Below are positions 12,207 through 22,768 of a DNA stretch of 64,000 bases, piece by piece. The stretch spans positions 139,802,982 to 139,866,981 of the forward strand of contig CM041781.1 of the NCBI GenBank assembly GCA_023374045.1. Direction: 5' to 3'. The stretch is from Limonium bicolor (taxonomy: Eukaryota; Streptophyta; Magnoliopsida; Caryophyllales; Plumbaginaceae). Below the pieces are notes generated by a model that was given only the letters and a program-made list of their open reading frames with translations, did not search any database and was not told the DNA's origin. A program made the position numbers and the translations under genes. Every line of letters starts with the position of its first letter. Within the stretch, counting starts at the first letter, position 1.

Positions 12207-12309
12207 TGTAACACCCCCACTCTTAACCTATAATAAACGTCGCATATCACAATAAAATAAATAACGTCGCAGCGGTAAATAAAACTAACTAACCTCGGTG
12301 TTACACGCC

Positions 12310-12331
12310 GCTACTCACCCTTGTGAGCAGC
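12310..12331 (-). promoter_or_regulatory. LTR-terminal hairpin, chromovirus
   Basis: Arms GCTACTCAC and GTGAGCAGC with loop CCTT, one A/C mismatch. It sits where the LARDs have GTTAGCCAC/GTGGCTAAC, so the stem sequence differs but most pairing is kept. A second copy is at 38056-38077. Confidence 0.5.
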
Positions 12332-15300
12332 AAGGCATCCTTCACAATCAACAACCTTAATAACTTGCGCTGTGATGAACGGATACTGAGCACTCTACTT
12401 ATTACAGACCAAATTCAAACTAAATGAGCAACTAAATAAAATACATCAATCTCCAGAACATAATTCTCAACAAAACAACAAGTGTTTATTAAAACACTGC
12501 AGCTACCCTGTTCCCCGCACTCCGGCTGGTATACTCTTCAATAACCTGAAATGTTTGGCCCAATGAAGGGCTCAGCAACTTTGCTGGTATGCTAAATGTA
12601 GTCTTAAGCCCTCTAGACTCCTTTTGTCGTTTAGCCATCTTGATATTAGATTCATTTCAAGATAATCCGGTTTATAAGAAACAAAACAATAATATAATAG
12701 ACACAGAACAATCACATACAATTCACCTGTAAACAATTAGTGCATAATAATACACATCAACAATAATCAATATCAACAACCCAAATATGGTGCACATAAG
12801 AAAACAACTGTTCTTGTTAGTAGGTCACATGACCCTAACCACTTGACTTTTCCAATTAGTTTTACCTTAGGCGTCCTGTCAAGACAACCTTTAACAACCT
12901 GTAATAATGGACAGTGTGTCCCATTGGGTTCCAAAGGAACCGTTACCAGAAAACCTTATGGCCCTGGATAAATATATGTAGTGACCGATCCGGTCGAAAC
13001 TGTGCACCAACGGCAGTGCATTCCGCCATCCCCGAATGTGGCTGATGGATTTGGAGTGACTCCCTGTTTTGAGTCCCTCATAGTGATCACAATGCGCAAC
13101 CAGAAAGTCGAAACAATCTGGATTCCTCTCTTTATAAGTTAGCCCTTTTGTCAATGACATAATAATCAACACTTGAAATAAGACTATAACAATAGACCCT
13201 TGTTAGGTTCAATAATACCTAAAGGTTAGTTAGTCACTTTTTTGTGTGTTAGATGTGCAAACTTTTAGTCATAAGACATTCGCGTATAAAATATCACGCA
13301 ACAATTTAAGCAACATCATATTCAATATCAATCACATAAAATCATAGATATCGTTCTTAAACATTTAAACACACAATGCCTGGACCTTAGGATAATCCTT
13401 AGGACATTCAGACCACACAATTAACATACCGTTCACCGGGAAATCACTAGCTTGGCAAGTCCTGCTCTAGTAATTCTTTCACGTACGCTGTTATTTGTAC
13501 ATGCAATAACGTATATTTATTAAAACGACCGTCTACTAAACAATATAACACAGTCACCGTAGAGTTTATTCTTGTTGTATACTAACTCCATACGTTACTT
13601 ATCTTTCCCCGGTTAATTAAACAGTGGCTCTAGAAACCCTAGCAGTTTCATCATTTCATGTGAAGTTCACATGTGATAATGAATTACCGTTATACGGTAT
13701 AACTTAATTTCATTAATTAAATTCCCATAATTATTCTCACTTACCATTCTTATCATATCACTTAGTTATTCATGTTATAATCATCTTTTTTTATAAACTT
13801 TACATTTCATTTCATAATATACCATAATTCATTAATTACTTAATCCTAATTCCTTTCTTTATTAAATTACCAAAACCACCATAATAGTTCGGTATTTATA
13901 ATTTATACCCTCCAAATTTTATAAATTATCAAATAGCCACATAACTTCTATATTTTACTAATCAACCACCTCTATTTCCGTAAATTACATTTGTACCCAA
14001 CAGTTTTCGCAAATCACAATTAAACCACTTATAATTTCGCTTCCCATAAATAACACTCCTTTATTCACAAATCAACCCCAAAACTCTATATAAGTTACAT
14101 ATTAACTTATAAACTATAGTTTTAATATTATTTTTTTCCTTAAATACTGAAAGTACCCATATACTTTCTCAAATTACATAACCGACCCAATTTAAATTCG
14201 GTTTTCAATCTATAATTCCATAAATTACATATTCACCCCAAAACTTTTATAAACTTATTATTTTATGTCATAAATCATTTTAACTCAAAGTTTTTAACCA
14301 ACACTTTGACCAAGACTTAATTTCTTAATTAATACTTCAATATACCCATAAAATCATATATATATTCGGTAACACACCAAACCTCCCAATAATCACAAAA
14401 TAGCCCCAAACTTAATTAAATGTCATTCTTAACACTTAAACACTTATTTAAATTCTCTAAAATTCATAATATTAATTCCCATCTCATATTGTATTATAAA
14501 TACCCCAAACAATTCCTTTTGTTCTCGGAAATATATATTTGTACATTAAACTTCACAAAAATTACATTTTAACCACATAACTTATTTAAATAACCATTTA
14601 AATACTTGTAGCTATTTTTAATGTTCCCAAATATTTGTAAAATAAGTTAATACACTTATATGTATTTCAAAATTCATCAAATGTCCTATATTGCTCTCGG
14701 CCATTATTAAACTTTATCATATGATTTTAAAAACTTGTTTTGAACTTATAATATTTATATATGCCATAAAACACTTCTAAAAATTATGCTAATGTCTTAG
14801 AATGATTATATACTAAAAATAGAACATTAAATACCTAGACCTCTCGGTTTGAATATATGTATAACATAATTAATTTTTATGACCTAAATATATATACTTT
14901 AAGGTAATAACCTTACATCACATGTTATAAATTATTTCCTTGACAATTTAACCTTATTCTTTTCGGTTTTAATTTATTCAAGGGTTACACAAGATTTTAT
15001 AACAAAGTTCGAAGTTTGAATCAAACTTAAACTTAATAAACCTTATTTAGATATACTCACCCTTAATCAAGACAATACTTGTGCTTGATTTTTCCTTGGA
15101 TTTCCAAGCTCCTCAAATGCTTATTGAAGTTGGTAAATCGAATTCCTTGTACATATATAGGAGATTTATTTGTTAGATGTTAACAAGAGTTTATAAATAA
15201 TGTTTGTATAGATTTCACAAGAGTTTACCTTAGGAATTTATCAAGGTATTTTGGTACACCTTGAGATGATTGTAGATCCAATTTTTCCTTCATGAATTAA

Positions 15301-15779
15301 TGAAGAGAACATGGATTTAGAAGGCTAATATTTTCGGACATGCTTAGGAACTTTGTTTAGGATTTTCAAATATGAAAATACCTTAGATTAAGCTTGATTA
15401 CTCCTTGAATTGATGTTGAATCAAGACAACTCCTTGGAGTATAATTTGATGGCGATTTTCTTGATGAGTTGCTAGGATTATTCTTGCTCCAAGACTTGAT
15501 AGAATTAACTAGGAAATTACATTGAAATGGTGTTAGGAATTATTATACCATTAATAGAGTTTATTAGCATTTATGAATTAAGTTTAGGAATTGAACAAAG
15601 AAGAGAGCAAGGAGGAGACACTTACCATTCGTTTAATGAAGGCAAGTGAGAATGTTTACGTAGCTTCATTTTGTAGCCGCAACCGATTTGGTTGTTATTT
15701 TTTTTTGTTTTAATTATTTTATGGCCACAATTATTTGATTACTCAATTAGTACCTAATTTAATTCACCATTCGTGCCTA

Positions 15780-16560
15780 ACCACACTAGTCTCACGGCTG
15801 TAGTGGAACACTAGCATTATAATTGCTTCCTTAGTGCTGCTCCACGATCACAAGGTATGGTTGTAATTTAAGCTTAGTTATTTTATGCAATTATTGATGG
15901 TATACTAATCTGTTTTGATTTGCTTTGCAGGTGTATATCTCGGTTGTGCATGGAGCACATTACGACCAGCATGTGTAGCATAGGTTTGTTTTTAATTCTT
16001 TTACATCACTTAGCTTATTTTTTATGAAATTATGGAGCATTAACAAGCTTGTTTGGTGCAGGCTGATCGTGGGTGTTTCTTTGTTGCAGTGGTAGTGACC
16101 GGCGCACTCAAGGGACTCCACTTCAGCAACTTCCACTTCAGGTAAGCTTGTTTGTTTAGTTAATATGTAATCTTTGATCTAATCCTCTCTGTTTGATGCA
16201 GGTGATCGTATTTATTGGAGTGAGTGGCTGCTCCACTTAAAAAAAAACTAACCGTAATGGAGCATATAAAGACTAGTGTAGTTGTAATAAATTGTAGATA
16301 AGGTCATTATATAAGTTAGGTATAGGTCTTGCTATGTTAAATAATTAGCAACCACACAACTTTAAATCCTCCACTATCCAACCCATTATCGGTAGTCATG
16401 TGGGAATTTGATCAACTAATTTGTTTGTATAATTGGTAGTAGTAATATGACTAGGATAGCATGTTAAACCATTATTTCTAATTAATCTAATATTTGTGAT
16501 TTCATGCAGGTAATACGGTGGGTCAAGCTCCAATGACAGTAGTATAGACACATTATCAAT
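15780..16560 (+). other. Gene-like chain of exon/intron signals inside the LTR, antisense
   Basis: On the plus strand, GC-richer blocks alternate with AT-rich ones at well-formed splice signals: a block ending CACAAG before GTATGG (15855); TTTGCAG then 15931-15983 ending ATAG before GTTTGT; GGTGCAG then 16062-16141 ending TTCAG before GTAAGC; GATGCAG then 16202 onward; and CATGCAG before 16511. No reading frame runs through it. It could be a captured piece of a host gene or an antisense non-coding transcript. The other LTR keeps it at about 54425-55180. Confidence 0.4.
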
Positions 16561-17409
16561 TAATTTAAGTATAGATGAGTCATCATGTAAAATGACATGT
16601 TTTAGACTTAAAACTAGCCAAAAATGGCCTTAAAATTCGCCCACCATGGAGGTAAATTGGGACTGATTTTTCATTTGATTTTTATTACACTATATTGTAC
16701 TAAGACCATACTAATATGTGTAATAGGTTCCAGCATTTAATTGGTACATTTTTATTATGGTAAAAGATAAAAGTTTTAAGGTAAAAATGTTGATTTTAGG
16801 TACCTTTTTGTCCTAAAAATCAATCCCATTTATACTATGAGTTTAGTACTGGAACCAATTGATTTATATGGTCATTTTATTCACTTTTAAGTTTTACCAA
16901 CTCGTGGCTCCTCAAAAACCTCAAGGCAATTGCGTAGAACGCATTCTTATGACACCCGAAGGCGCGTTTTTGTGCTTTAAGAGATTTTTAAGAAATAATT
17001 AGTCGCTATGTGTTTCAAGTGTTTATTGACATTGTTTATAGTCAATAATAATTTATCAAAGTGTTACATTGAGTTATATGGGGTTATACCAACTCAGAAT
17101 GCAACTCCCGGACTAACCGGGCAAAAAGGAGCGTTAAGGAATACTCCCTCGTACTTTGTATCTTTATTCATTTTTTGATGAAGTCTTGTGTTACAAGGGT
17201 CACATAACGATCCTTGATTATCTTCATATGATGTTCATAATTTATATAAATTGTTTACTTAAGGTCGGGCTTTAACGCTTGCTTTGACCTTAAGGAACTT
17301 AGGTGCGTTCTAACACCCAAGTGTTTATAAACCTTTATTAGGGTTTTAATAATCCCCTAAATAATATATTTTACCATTATTTAATTATTTAAATGTTAGG
17401 GGTATTTCA

Positions 17410-17444
17410 GTCTACCCCCCTTAAAAGGACTTCGTCCCGAAGTC
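17410..17444 (-). promoter_or_regulatory. Polypurine tract with hairpin, chromovirus
   Basis: Minus strand reads CCTTTTAAGGGGGGTAGAC immediately before the LTR start TGAAATACC. Beside it is the hairpin GACTTCG / CGAAGTC with loop TCC (17428-17444). The LARD version is GAACTTCG / CGAAGTTC, one pair longer: both arms changed together. Confidence 0.75.
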
Positions 17445-17940
17445 ATAACTTATACATCCTATGGAATCAAGTTCCTTTTATCTATCCTTTGTATAGTTAT
17501 TATTCTGTACGCATTTCGAATACATATATCCAATGTATCACAATATCAATAGTTTAATAATTGTAAAGCAACAAGTGTCCATACTTCCTAGCTATCCCAC
17601 AAGATCCTCACTGCACAAGTGCAATACCAAATCCTCAGTCCTACAGAGTGCAGAGGCGTAAACCCTTGGCAGTAATTCTCTCGTGTGATTGCAGTAAGAA
17701 TGAACATATCACAAAGTAAATAAGTAATTCCATAAACATTTAAGTGTCACATAGGACAGGTCAACACTATTCAACCAAGTGTCACATAGGACACATCAAT
17801 ACCAATGGTTACACAGGTTGTAACCAATATTCATACAAGCATAATATTCATACAAACATTTGCACACAAGCGCCACAACCAACAAACAACCAAGTACAAA
17901 TCAAAGATAGACTGCAGATATGCAAGTCGTATGTGGTGCC

Positions 17941-17974
17941 CTACCCCCCTTAAAAGGGTTACGCCCACGAACCC
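17941..17974 (-). promoter_or_regulatory. Second, internal PPT-like module, chromovirus
   Basis: CTACCCCCCTTAAAAGG followed by a hairpin with arms GGGTT and AACCC (17956-17974), about 20 bp after the pol stop and 530 bp from the true PPT, whose core it repeats almost exactly. Equivalent modules occur in LARD-A, -B and -C. A central-PPT role is an inference. Confidence 0.5.
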
Positions 17975-17990
17975 CCACAAGTATACACAA

Positions 17991-20900
17991 CTAAGAGAAG
18001 AGTGTCGGATACTTGTCTCGCATGGAGTCTTCTAACTCCCATGTCGCCTCCTCGACGTCGTGGTTTGACCACAAAACCTTAACCATTCTAATGGTCTTGT
18101 TCCTGGTCTCCCTAGTCTTGGAGTCCAAAATGCGTATCGGGGTCTCCTCGTATCGAAGTGTAGGATCTAGCTCGAGAGTCTCGGGCTCTAAGACATGCGA
18201 TGGATGAGGCACATACTGCTTAAGCTGAGAAATGTGGAATACGTTGTGCACTCTCCCAAGCTCAATAGGTAAGTCTAACCTGTAAGCTAATGGGCCCACT
18301 CGCTCCGTAATGAGGTACGGTCCTACATATTTCGGGCTCAGCTTGCCCTTCTGCCCAAACCTAAAAACTCCTTTCATAGGCGATACTCTGAGGAAGACTC
18401 GATCGCCTACTGCGAACTCGAGGTCTCTCCTACGGACATCAGCATATGATTTCTGTCTGTCCTGGGCTATCTTCATATTTTTGCGTATCTGCACAATGTC
18501 TTCTTTCATCTGATCTAAGTACTCTGGCCCTAAGATGATATTCTCACTGGGCTCATCCCAACATAGTGGTGTCCTACATGGTCTGCCGTACAGTGCCTGA
18601 AATGGCGGCATCTGAATGGATGCATGATAACTGTTGTTGTAGGCAAACTCAATCAGATGTAGTCTATCTATCCAGCTTTCCTGGAAGTCTAAGGCACAAG
18701 CTCTGAGCATGTCCTCCAAGGTTTGAATCGTTCTTTCACTCTGGCCATCTTTCTGTGGATGAAAGGCTGTACTTAGCTTCAGCTTCGTACCTAATGCCTC
18801 CTGAACCTGCTGCCAAAATCTGGAAACAAACCTTGTGTCTCTATCTGACACAATAGACTTTGGTACACCATGGTACCTGATAATCTCCCTCTGGAAGAGG
18901 TCCGCCAGCTTTGGGACTTTCCAAGTGTCCTTGATAGGAATGAACTTAGCTACCTTCGTCAGTCTGTCAACGATGACCCATATCATGTTGGCACCTCCTC
19001 TAGTCGGTGGAAGACCTACGACGAAGTCCATGGATATATCCTCGAACTTCCAATATGGGATGGGCATCGGTTGTACTAAACCGCCCGGTCTCCGGTGCTC
19101 AAACTTCACCTTCTGACATGTCATACATCTCGCCACAAAATCTGCAACATCCTTTTTCATACCACTCCACCAAAAATGTAATTTCAAATCTTTGTACATC
19201 TTTGATGACCCTGGGTGTACTGATAATGATGAGCAGTGAGCTTCCTGTAGTATCTTTTCTTTCAAGTCTGGGCTGGACTCTGGAATGCACAAACGGCCAT
19301 TCAGTCTGATCAACCCATCTTCACTAAGTGCAAAATCATATTTCTGCCTCTGAAAGATACCATCAGTCAACTGCTGTCTGATAGTCTTCATGTACTGGTC
19401 ACTAGTCTGAGCACAACGCACCTCCTCGATGAGGTCGTTGTCTCCAGTCATGGCAAATAGGGAATGAGCTCTACGGCTTAGGGCGTCAGCAACTACATTT
19501 GCCTTACCCTCCTTGTACCTGAGGTCGATGTCGTAGTCCTTCAGAAACTCGACCCATCGCCTCTGTCTCATGTTAAGCTCCTTCTGAGTGAATAAATGTT
19601 GAAGGCTCTTATGATCTGAATAGACTGTCACGGTCACTCCATATAGGTAGTGTCGCCAGATCTTCAGTGCAAAGACAACTGCTCCCAGTTCTAGATCATG
19701 AGTCGGGTAGTTCTCTTCATGTTTCTTTAACTGTCGTGATGCATAAGCAACGACTTTTCCATTCTGCATAAGTACACAACCAATCCCTGTGCCTGAGGCA
19801 TCGCAATACACTTCAAATCCGTCGGTCCCCTCTGGAATGGTGAGTATCGGTGCCGACGTCAGTAGGTCCTTCAATTTCTGAAAGGATAGTTCACACTCTG
19901 CTGTCCATACAAATGGAGAATCTTTCTTCATCAGGCTAGTCATTGGTTTCGCTAGTTTGGAGAAATCCTGTACAAATCGTCGGTAATAACCAGCTAATCC
20001 CAAGAAACTACGGATATCTGTCACCGTCTTCGGTCTCGGCCAAGTCTTAACTGCCTCAATCTTCGCGGGGTCTACAGATATTCCGCTGGCTGATATTACA
20101 TGCCCTAGAAAGGATACACTGTCTAACCAGAAATCACATTTTGAAAGCTTGGCATATAATTGATTCTCCCTCATGGTTTGCAAAACTTGCCTCAGATGTA
20201 CTTCGTGCTCGGTCTTAGTCTTTGAATATACCAAGATGTCGTCGATGAATACTACCACAGATGAGTCTAACTGCTCCCTGAACAATCGGTTCATAAGGTC
20301 CATGAATATAGCTGGGGCATTTGATAACCCAAATGGCATGACTGTGAACTCGTAATGTCCATAGCGCGTTCTGAAGGCTGTCTTCTCTATGTCCTCATCA
20401 GCTATCCGTATCTGGTGATATCCTGATCTCAGATCAATCTTCGAGAAAACTGTAGCGCCTCTCAACTGGTCAAATAGATCGTCGATCCGTGGTAACGGGT
20501 ATTTATTTTTCACAGTGACTGCATTCAGCTCCCTGTAGTCAATGCATAGTCGCATGCTACCATCCTTCTTTTTCACGAACAACACCGGTGCTCCCCATGG
20601 TGACACACTCGGTCTGATGTAGCCTTTGTCCAGCAGGTCCTCTAACTGAATCTTCAGTTCTTTCATTTCTGCTGGTGCCATTCTGTAAGGTGCCTTAGCA
20701 ATAGGTCCTGTGCCTGGTACTAAGTCGATGGAGAACTCTACGTCTCTCTTAGGTGGCATCCCTGGTAGCTCCTCAGGAAATAAATCAGGGAAGTCTGAAA
20801 CAACTGGTATGTCTGTCTGTGTTTTCTCTTCTTGCCTCAAGTCCTGGACATAGCATAAATAGACTGGCTGTCCCTTCTTCAACTTCTTCACCAATGTGAT

Positions 20901-21419
20901 AGCAGATACTAGCTTGAAGGTAGGTTCTTTCGGGATACTGCGATAAGAAACTGTCTTGCCCTTCGGGCTTCTCAGTAATAATCTATGCTCTGCGCAATGC
21001 AGTCGTCCCTTGTATTTCTGTAGCCAATCCATGCCCATGATAACGTCAAATCCCAACTTATCCATCTCAATTAAGTCTGCGTGAAACTCTTCACCCATAA
21101 TGTTGATCTGGACTCCCTTGTGCAGTTTCGTGCACCTCACTCTTTCCTTCGTCGGTAATGTGACTAGGAAATCTGAGAGAGGTTCAGGGGTTGTCTCCAA
21201 CTTCCTTGCTGATGTAGAGGATATGAAAGAGTGAGACGCTCCTGAATCGAATAGTAACGATGCACTCACGCCATTTACCGTAAAGGTTCCTATGATAACG
21301 TTCCCCTTTTCCTTGGCCTCGGTTTTGTTCAATACATTCAGCACTGCTTCTCCATTAGACTCGAGGCCTGGGGTTAACAATTTGTAAGATAGTGCATGAT
21401 CAAAATAGTAAAATACCAT
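17991..21419 (-). CDS. pol: Pol polyprotein: protease, RT, RNase H, integrase, chromodomain
   Basis: One uninterrupted frame of 1142 codons, processed in the virus-like particle to copy the RNA and integrate the DNA. Protease active site [13 protein letters not shown] (Asp58). Reverse transcriptase about 240-460 with [11 protein letters not shown] (Asp329) and FIDDILVYS (Asp393, Asp394). RNase H about 530-655 with [10 protein letters not shown] (Asp540), DLELGA (Glu577), YSDHKSL (Asp602) and VADALSRR (Asp645). Integrase: zinc-finger His728, His735, Cys765, Cys768; catalytic Asp798, Asp859, Glu895; GPY/F-like module around 1026-1050. Chromodomain 1089-1142, which in this group directs insertion to marked chromatin. 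All key residues are present. ATG at 21419 is the first Met, but a CCCCAG acceptor ends at 21368 and would start translation-competent exon sequence at residue 18, so the first 17 residues may be artificial. Frame differs from AlkB upstream. Confidence 0.95.
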   Translation of the reverse strand: MVFYYFDHALSYKLLTPGLESNGEAVLNVLNKTEAKEKGNVIIGTFTVNGVSASLLFDSGASHSFISSTSARKLETTPEPLSDFLVTLPTKERVRCTKLHKGVQINIMGEEFHADLIEMDKLGFDVIMGMDWLQKYKGRLHCAEHRLLLRSPKGKTVSYRSIPKEPTFKLVSAITLVKKLKKGQPVYLCYVQDLRQEEKTQTDIPVVSDFPDLFPEELPGMPPKRDVEFSIDLVPGTGPIAKAPYRMAPAEMKELKIQLEDLLDKGYIRPSVSPWGAPVLFVKKKDGSMRLCIDYRELNAVTVKNKYPLPRIDDLFDQLRGATVFSKIDLRSGYHQIRIADEDIEKTAFRTRYGHYEFTVMPFGLSNAPAIFMDLMNRLFREQLDSSVVVFIDDILVYSKTKTEHEVHLRQVLQTMRENQLYAKLSKCDFWLDSVSFLGHVISASGISVDPAKIEAVKTWPRPKTVTDIRSFLGLAGYYRRFVQDFSKLAKPMTSLMKKDSPFVWTAECELSFQKLKDLLTSAPILTIPEGTDGFEVYCDASGTGIGCVLMQNGKVVAYASRQLKKHEENYPTHDLELGAVVFALKIWRHYLYGVTVTVYSDHKSLQHLFTQKELNMRQRRWVEFLKDYDIDLRYKEGKANVVADALSRRAHSLFAMTGDNDLIEEVRCAQTSDQYMKTIRQQLTDGIFQRQKYDFALSEDGLIRLNGRLCIPESSPDLKEKILQEAHCSSLSVHPGSSKMYKDLKLHFWWSGMKKDVADFVARCMTCQKVKFEHRRPGGLVQPMPIPYWKFEDISMDFVVGLPPTRGGANMIWVIVDRLTKVAKFIPIKDTWKVPKLADLFQREIIRYHGVPKSIVSDRDTRFVSRFWQQVQEALGTKLKLSTAFHPQKDGQSERTIQTLEDMLRACALDFQESWIDRLHLIEFAYNNSYHASIQMPPFQALYGRPCRTPLCWDEPSENIILGPEYLDQMKEDIVQIRKNMKIAQDRQKSYADVRRRDLEFAVGDRVFLRVSPMKGVFRFGQKGKLSPKYVGPYLITERVGPLAYRLDLPIELGRVHNVFHISQLKQYVPHPSHVLEPETLELDPTLRYEETPIRILDSKTRETRNKTIRMVKVLWSNHDVEEATWELEDSMRDKYPTLFS

Positions 21420-21460
21420 TCATTAATCCAATGGTTATCATATACAAGCTTCATGATACA

Positions 21461-22264
21461 TCAATACTGTCTAAATGTCAAATTTAACCGTCCGGGTTTT
21501 AGATGGGTAGTGTTTACTAAGGTTGACGGGGCTGTGTTCAACTTAACACTCTTGATCCCATGGTAAACTAGTCTTGATTCTCCACCAAATATCAATACGT
21601 CTCCTGACTTTAAAATAATCTTACTCGCCTTATCCATCCTTTTCTGATCACCATATAAAAACTCTGCATCATCTCCTATGGAGAATGATACAACCGGTAT
21701 TCCTTGGGTAATTGACTCTGAGGTCTCATCTCGGTCCTGGTGTAATCCCAGTTTTCCCCCTTTTTCATAAAAGTTTACTATACAAATGTCGGCCTTCATG
21801 TGTGGAATGGGCTTGGTTTCTAATTGCTGTGCAACCCTGACCGCCTCTGCCACCAAGGTTTGCAAACTATCAGGTATACTAGGGGCTCGTGCCCCGTCTA
21901 CTTTTCTAACCTCACTATACAACCTAGTTTGTGGATCCCAATTCTTACCCATACACATCATATACAATTTAAGTTTTGATCCACTACTGTATCCTGGATT
22001 ATAAAATCCCCCAAGACCTATTCCCAAGGTTCTACATTCCTTTACAACGGCTATTTGTTCATCTAAATTTAGATATTGTTTGAGTAGGATCATGCCGGGT
22101 CGAAGCACTTGGCAAACTTTCTCCGGATATTCCCGACCTTCGCTCATAGGCTCAGGTGATCCCGGACTCATAGGTAAAGGATAACAAATGTCGAAACAAC
22201 CTATTAGGTGAGAGATTCCCAAATTAGGTCTCCCTAATTTTATTTCACACATAAACACATACAA
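21461..22264 (-). CDS. AlkB-type 2-oxoglutarate/Fe(II) dioxygenase domain inside the retrotransposon
   Basis: Open frame of 267 codons lying between the gag zinc knuckles and protease, on the element's coding strand. The AlkB family oxidatively removes alkyl groups from DNA or RNA bases. Visible hallmarks: ICIVNFYEKGGKLGLHQDRDE with iron ligands His175 and Asp177, VVSFSIGDDAEFLYGD, SGDVLIFGGESRLVYHG with His235, and the C-terminal RLNLTFRQY with Arg259 and Arg265 (R-x5-R). MCMGKNWDPQTRLY and CFDICYPL resemble the plant ALKBH1-like group. The frame opens at a TTG after a stop at 22268; the first ATG is at 22252. A better boundary is the acceptor CTCTCACCTAATAG before 22200, which puts exon sequence just ahead of CFDIC. 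No introns interrupt 740 nt, so a captured cDNA is likely. All catalytic residues are intact. A chance host retrocopy is the alternative, but position and strand argue for an element gene. Confidence 0.9.
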   Translation of the reverse strand: MYVFMCEIKLGRPNLGISHLIGCFDICYPLPMSPGSPEPMSEGREYPEKVCQVLRPGMILLKQYLNLDEQIAVVKECRTLGIGLGGFYNPGYSSGSKLKLYMMCMGKNWDPQTRLYSEVRKVDGARAPSIPDSLQTLVAEAVRVAQQLETKPIPHMKADICIVNFYEKGGKLGLHQDRDETSESITQGIPVVSFSIGDDAEFLYGDQKRMDKASKIILKSGDVLIFGGESRLVYHGIKSVKLNTAPSTLVNTTHLKPGRLNLTFRQY

Positions 22265-22537
22265 GTCTTAAAGACTGAATAGCAGTAGACATACATTCAT
22301 CACATCATGCTCTAAATCTAAGTGCTAGGCTTACCCGTCTCGCGCTGAGCACTAGCCTCAGCGCCGATGTTCCCACTGTGTACAGGGTGTTCCTACTCGG
22401 AACTATCTCTTTCCCCTTCTGACTGCCGGATGAGGATGGCTGTCCTCCCGGTCCCCTGGTATAAGTATTAGTCTGAGGGGCCTGACCTCCTCTGGGTCCT
22501 CCCGTCTCAGCAGCTGGTGGTCTCTGTGACCCCTTAC
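22201..22537 (-). other. Candidate intron with alternative acceptors (AlkB or pol)
   Basis: Donor AG/GTAAGG at 22537 leaves one base of a codon. Acceptors TAATAG/GT at 22200 (in front of AlkB) and CCCCAG/GC at 21367 (in front of protease) both need exactly one base, so this donor joins either exon in frame, creating Gly in both cases. Intron lengths would be 337 and 1170 nt. The later donor at 22334 is out of phase with both. This is seen in sequence; use in vivo is inferred. Confidence 0.45.
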
Positions 22538-22702
22538 CTCCCTTGTACACACGGCTTGTTGGGTTTGAAAAACACTCATAATCCCGATGGCCTTCCTTTT
22601 TGCAGTATCGGCACTCCACCTTCCTGCCCTGGCAATCCACTCCTGGGTGGTCACCTCCACAACGCTTACAATAGTAGTGGCGCTGGGTCGGCTTATTGCC
22701 CG
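22305..22702 (-). CDS. gag: Gag exon 3: two zinc knuckles and Gly/Ser/Pro-rich linker
   Basis: Nucleocapsid part of Gag, which packages the genomic RNA. Starting at the acceptor GAACAG before 22702, the frame reads AGNKPTQRHYYCKRCGGDHP, then a first knuckle C-x2-C-x3-H-x4-C and a second classical CRYCKKEGHRDYEC (C-x2-C-x4-H-x4-C). A linker rich in Gly, Ser, Pro and Gln follows to a stop at 22305. There is no in-frame ATG before the knuckles, which shows that it is an internal exon. A strong donor GGGAG/GTAAGG lies at 22538/22537 in phase 1, and a second (ACGG/GTAAGC) at 22335/22334 in phase 0. If the first is used, the exon ends with VYKG and the linker is intronic. The composition of the linker looks coding, so both forms may exist. 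Confidence 0.8.
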
Positions 22703-22763
22703 CTGTTCATGCAACATGTTTTAGCAAGGTATAGTTAATAAATGGTTGGTTAGATGAGGGATG

Positions 22764-22768
22764 GGTAT
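22764..22768. repeat. Target-site duplication of LARD-B, left copy
   Basis: GGTAT before TGTAACACCCC, matched by GGTAT at 36740-36744 after the right LTR. Confidence 0.9.

Larger units (their letters stand above)
12207..17409 (-). repeat. Chromovirus 3' LTR
   Basis: 5203 bp, TGTAACACCCCC at the plus-strand left end and GGGGTATTTCA at the right. It matches the other LTR (37953-39190 joined to 52106-56061, about 5.19 kb) with only scattered differences, for example one or two base changes near 16680 and 16850 and a CG insertion at about 55156. Most of it is AT-rich and non-coding. A gene-like chain of splice signals occupies 15780-16560 on the plus strand, antisense to the element. Confidence 0.92.
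17410..17990 (-). other. Chromovirus 3' untranslated region
   Basis: About 580 bp between the pol stop and the LTR, no coding frame. It holds the PPT with hairpin (17410-17444), a block at about 17585-17700 that aligns with LARD internal domains (29445-29560, 45345-45450, and inverted at 2270-2370), an AAGTGTCACATAGGACA repeat in two copies (17741-17790) and an internal PPT-like module (17941-17974). Confidence 0.75.

Noticed and set aside
18310..20355. Plus-strand frames within pol
   Set aside because: Shadows of the intact minus-strand pol frame, which has all catalytic motifs.
21461..22264. AlkB as an ordinary host gene that happens to lie here
   Set aside because: It is on the element's coding strand, between zinc knuckles and protease, inside borders proven by LTRs and target duplications, with no promoter or introns of its own visible.
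22305..22335. Donor GTAAGC at 22334 as the junction to AlkB or pol
   Set aside because: Its phase (0) does not fit the good acceptors at 22200 or 21367; only a weak CTGAG acceptor before 22150 would fit.
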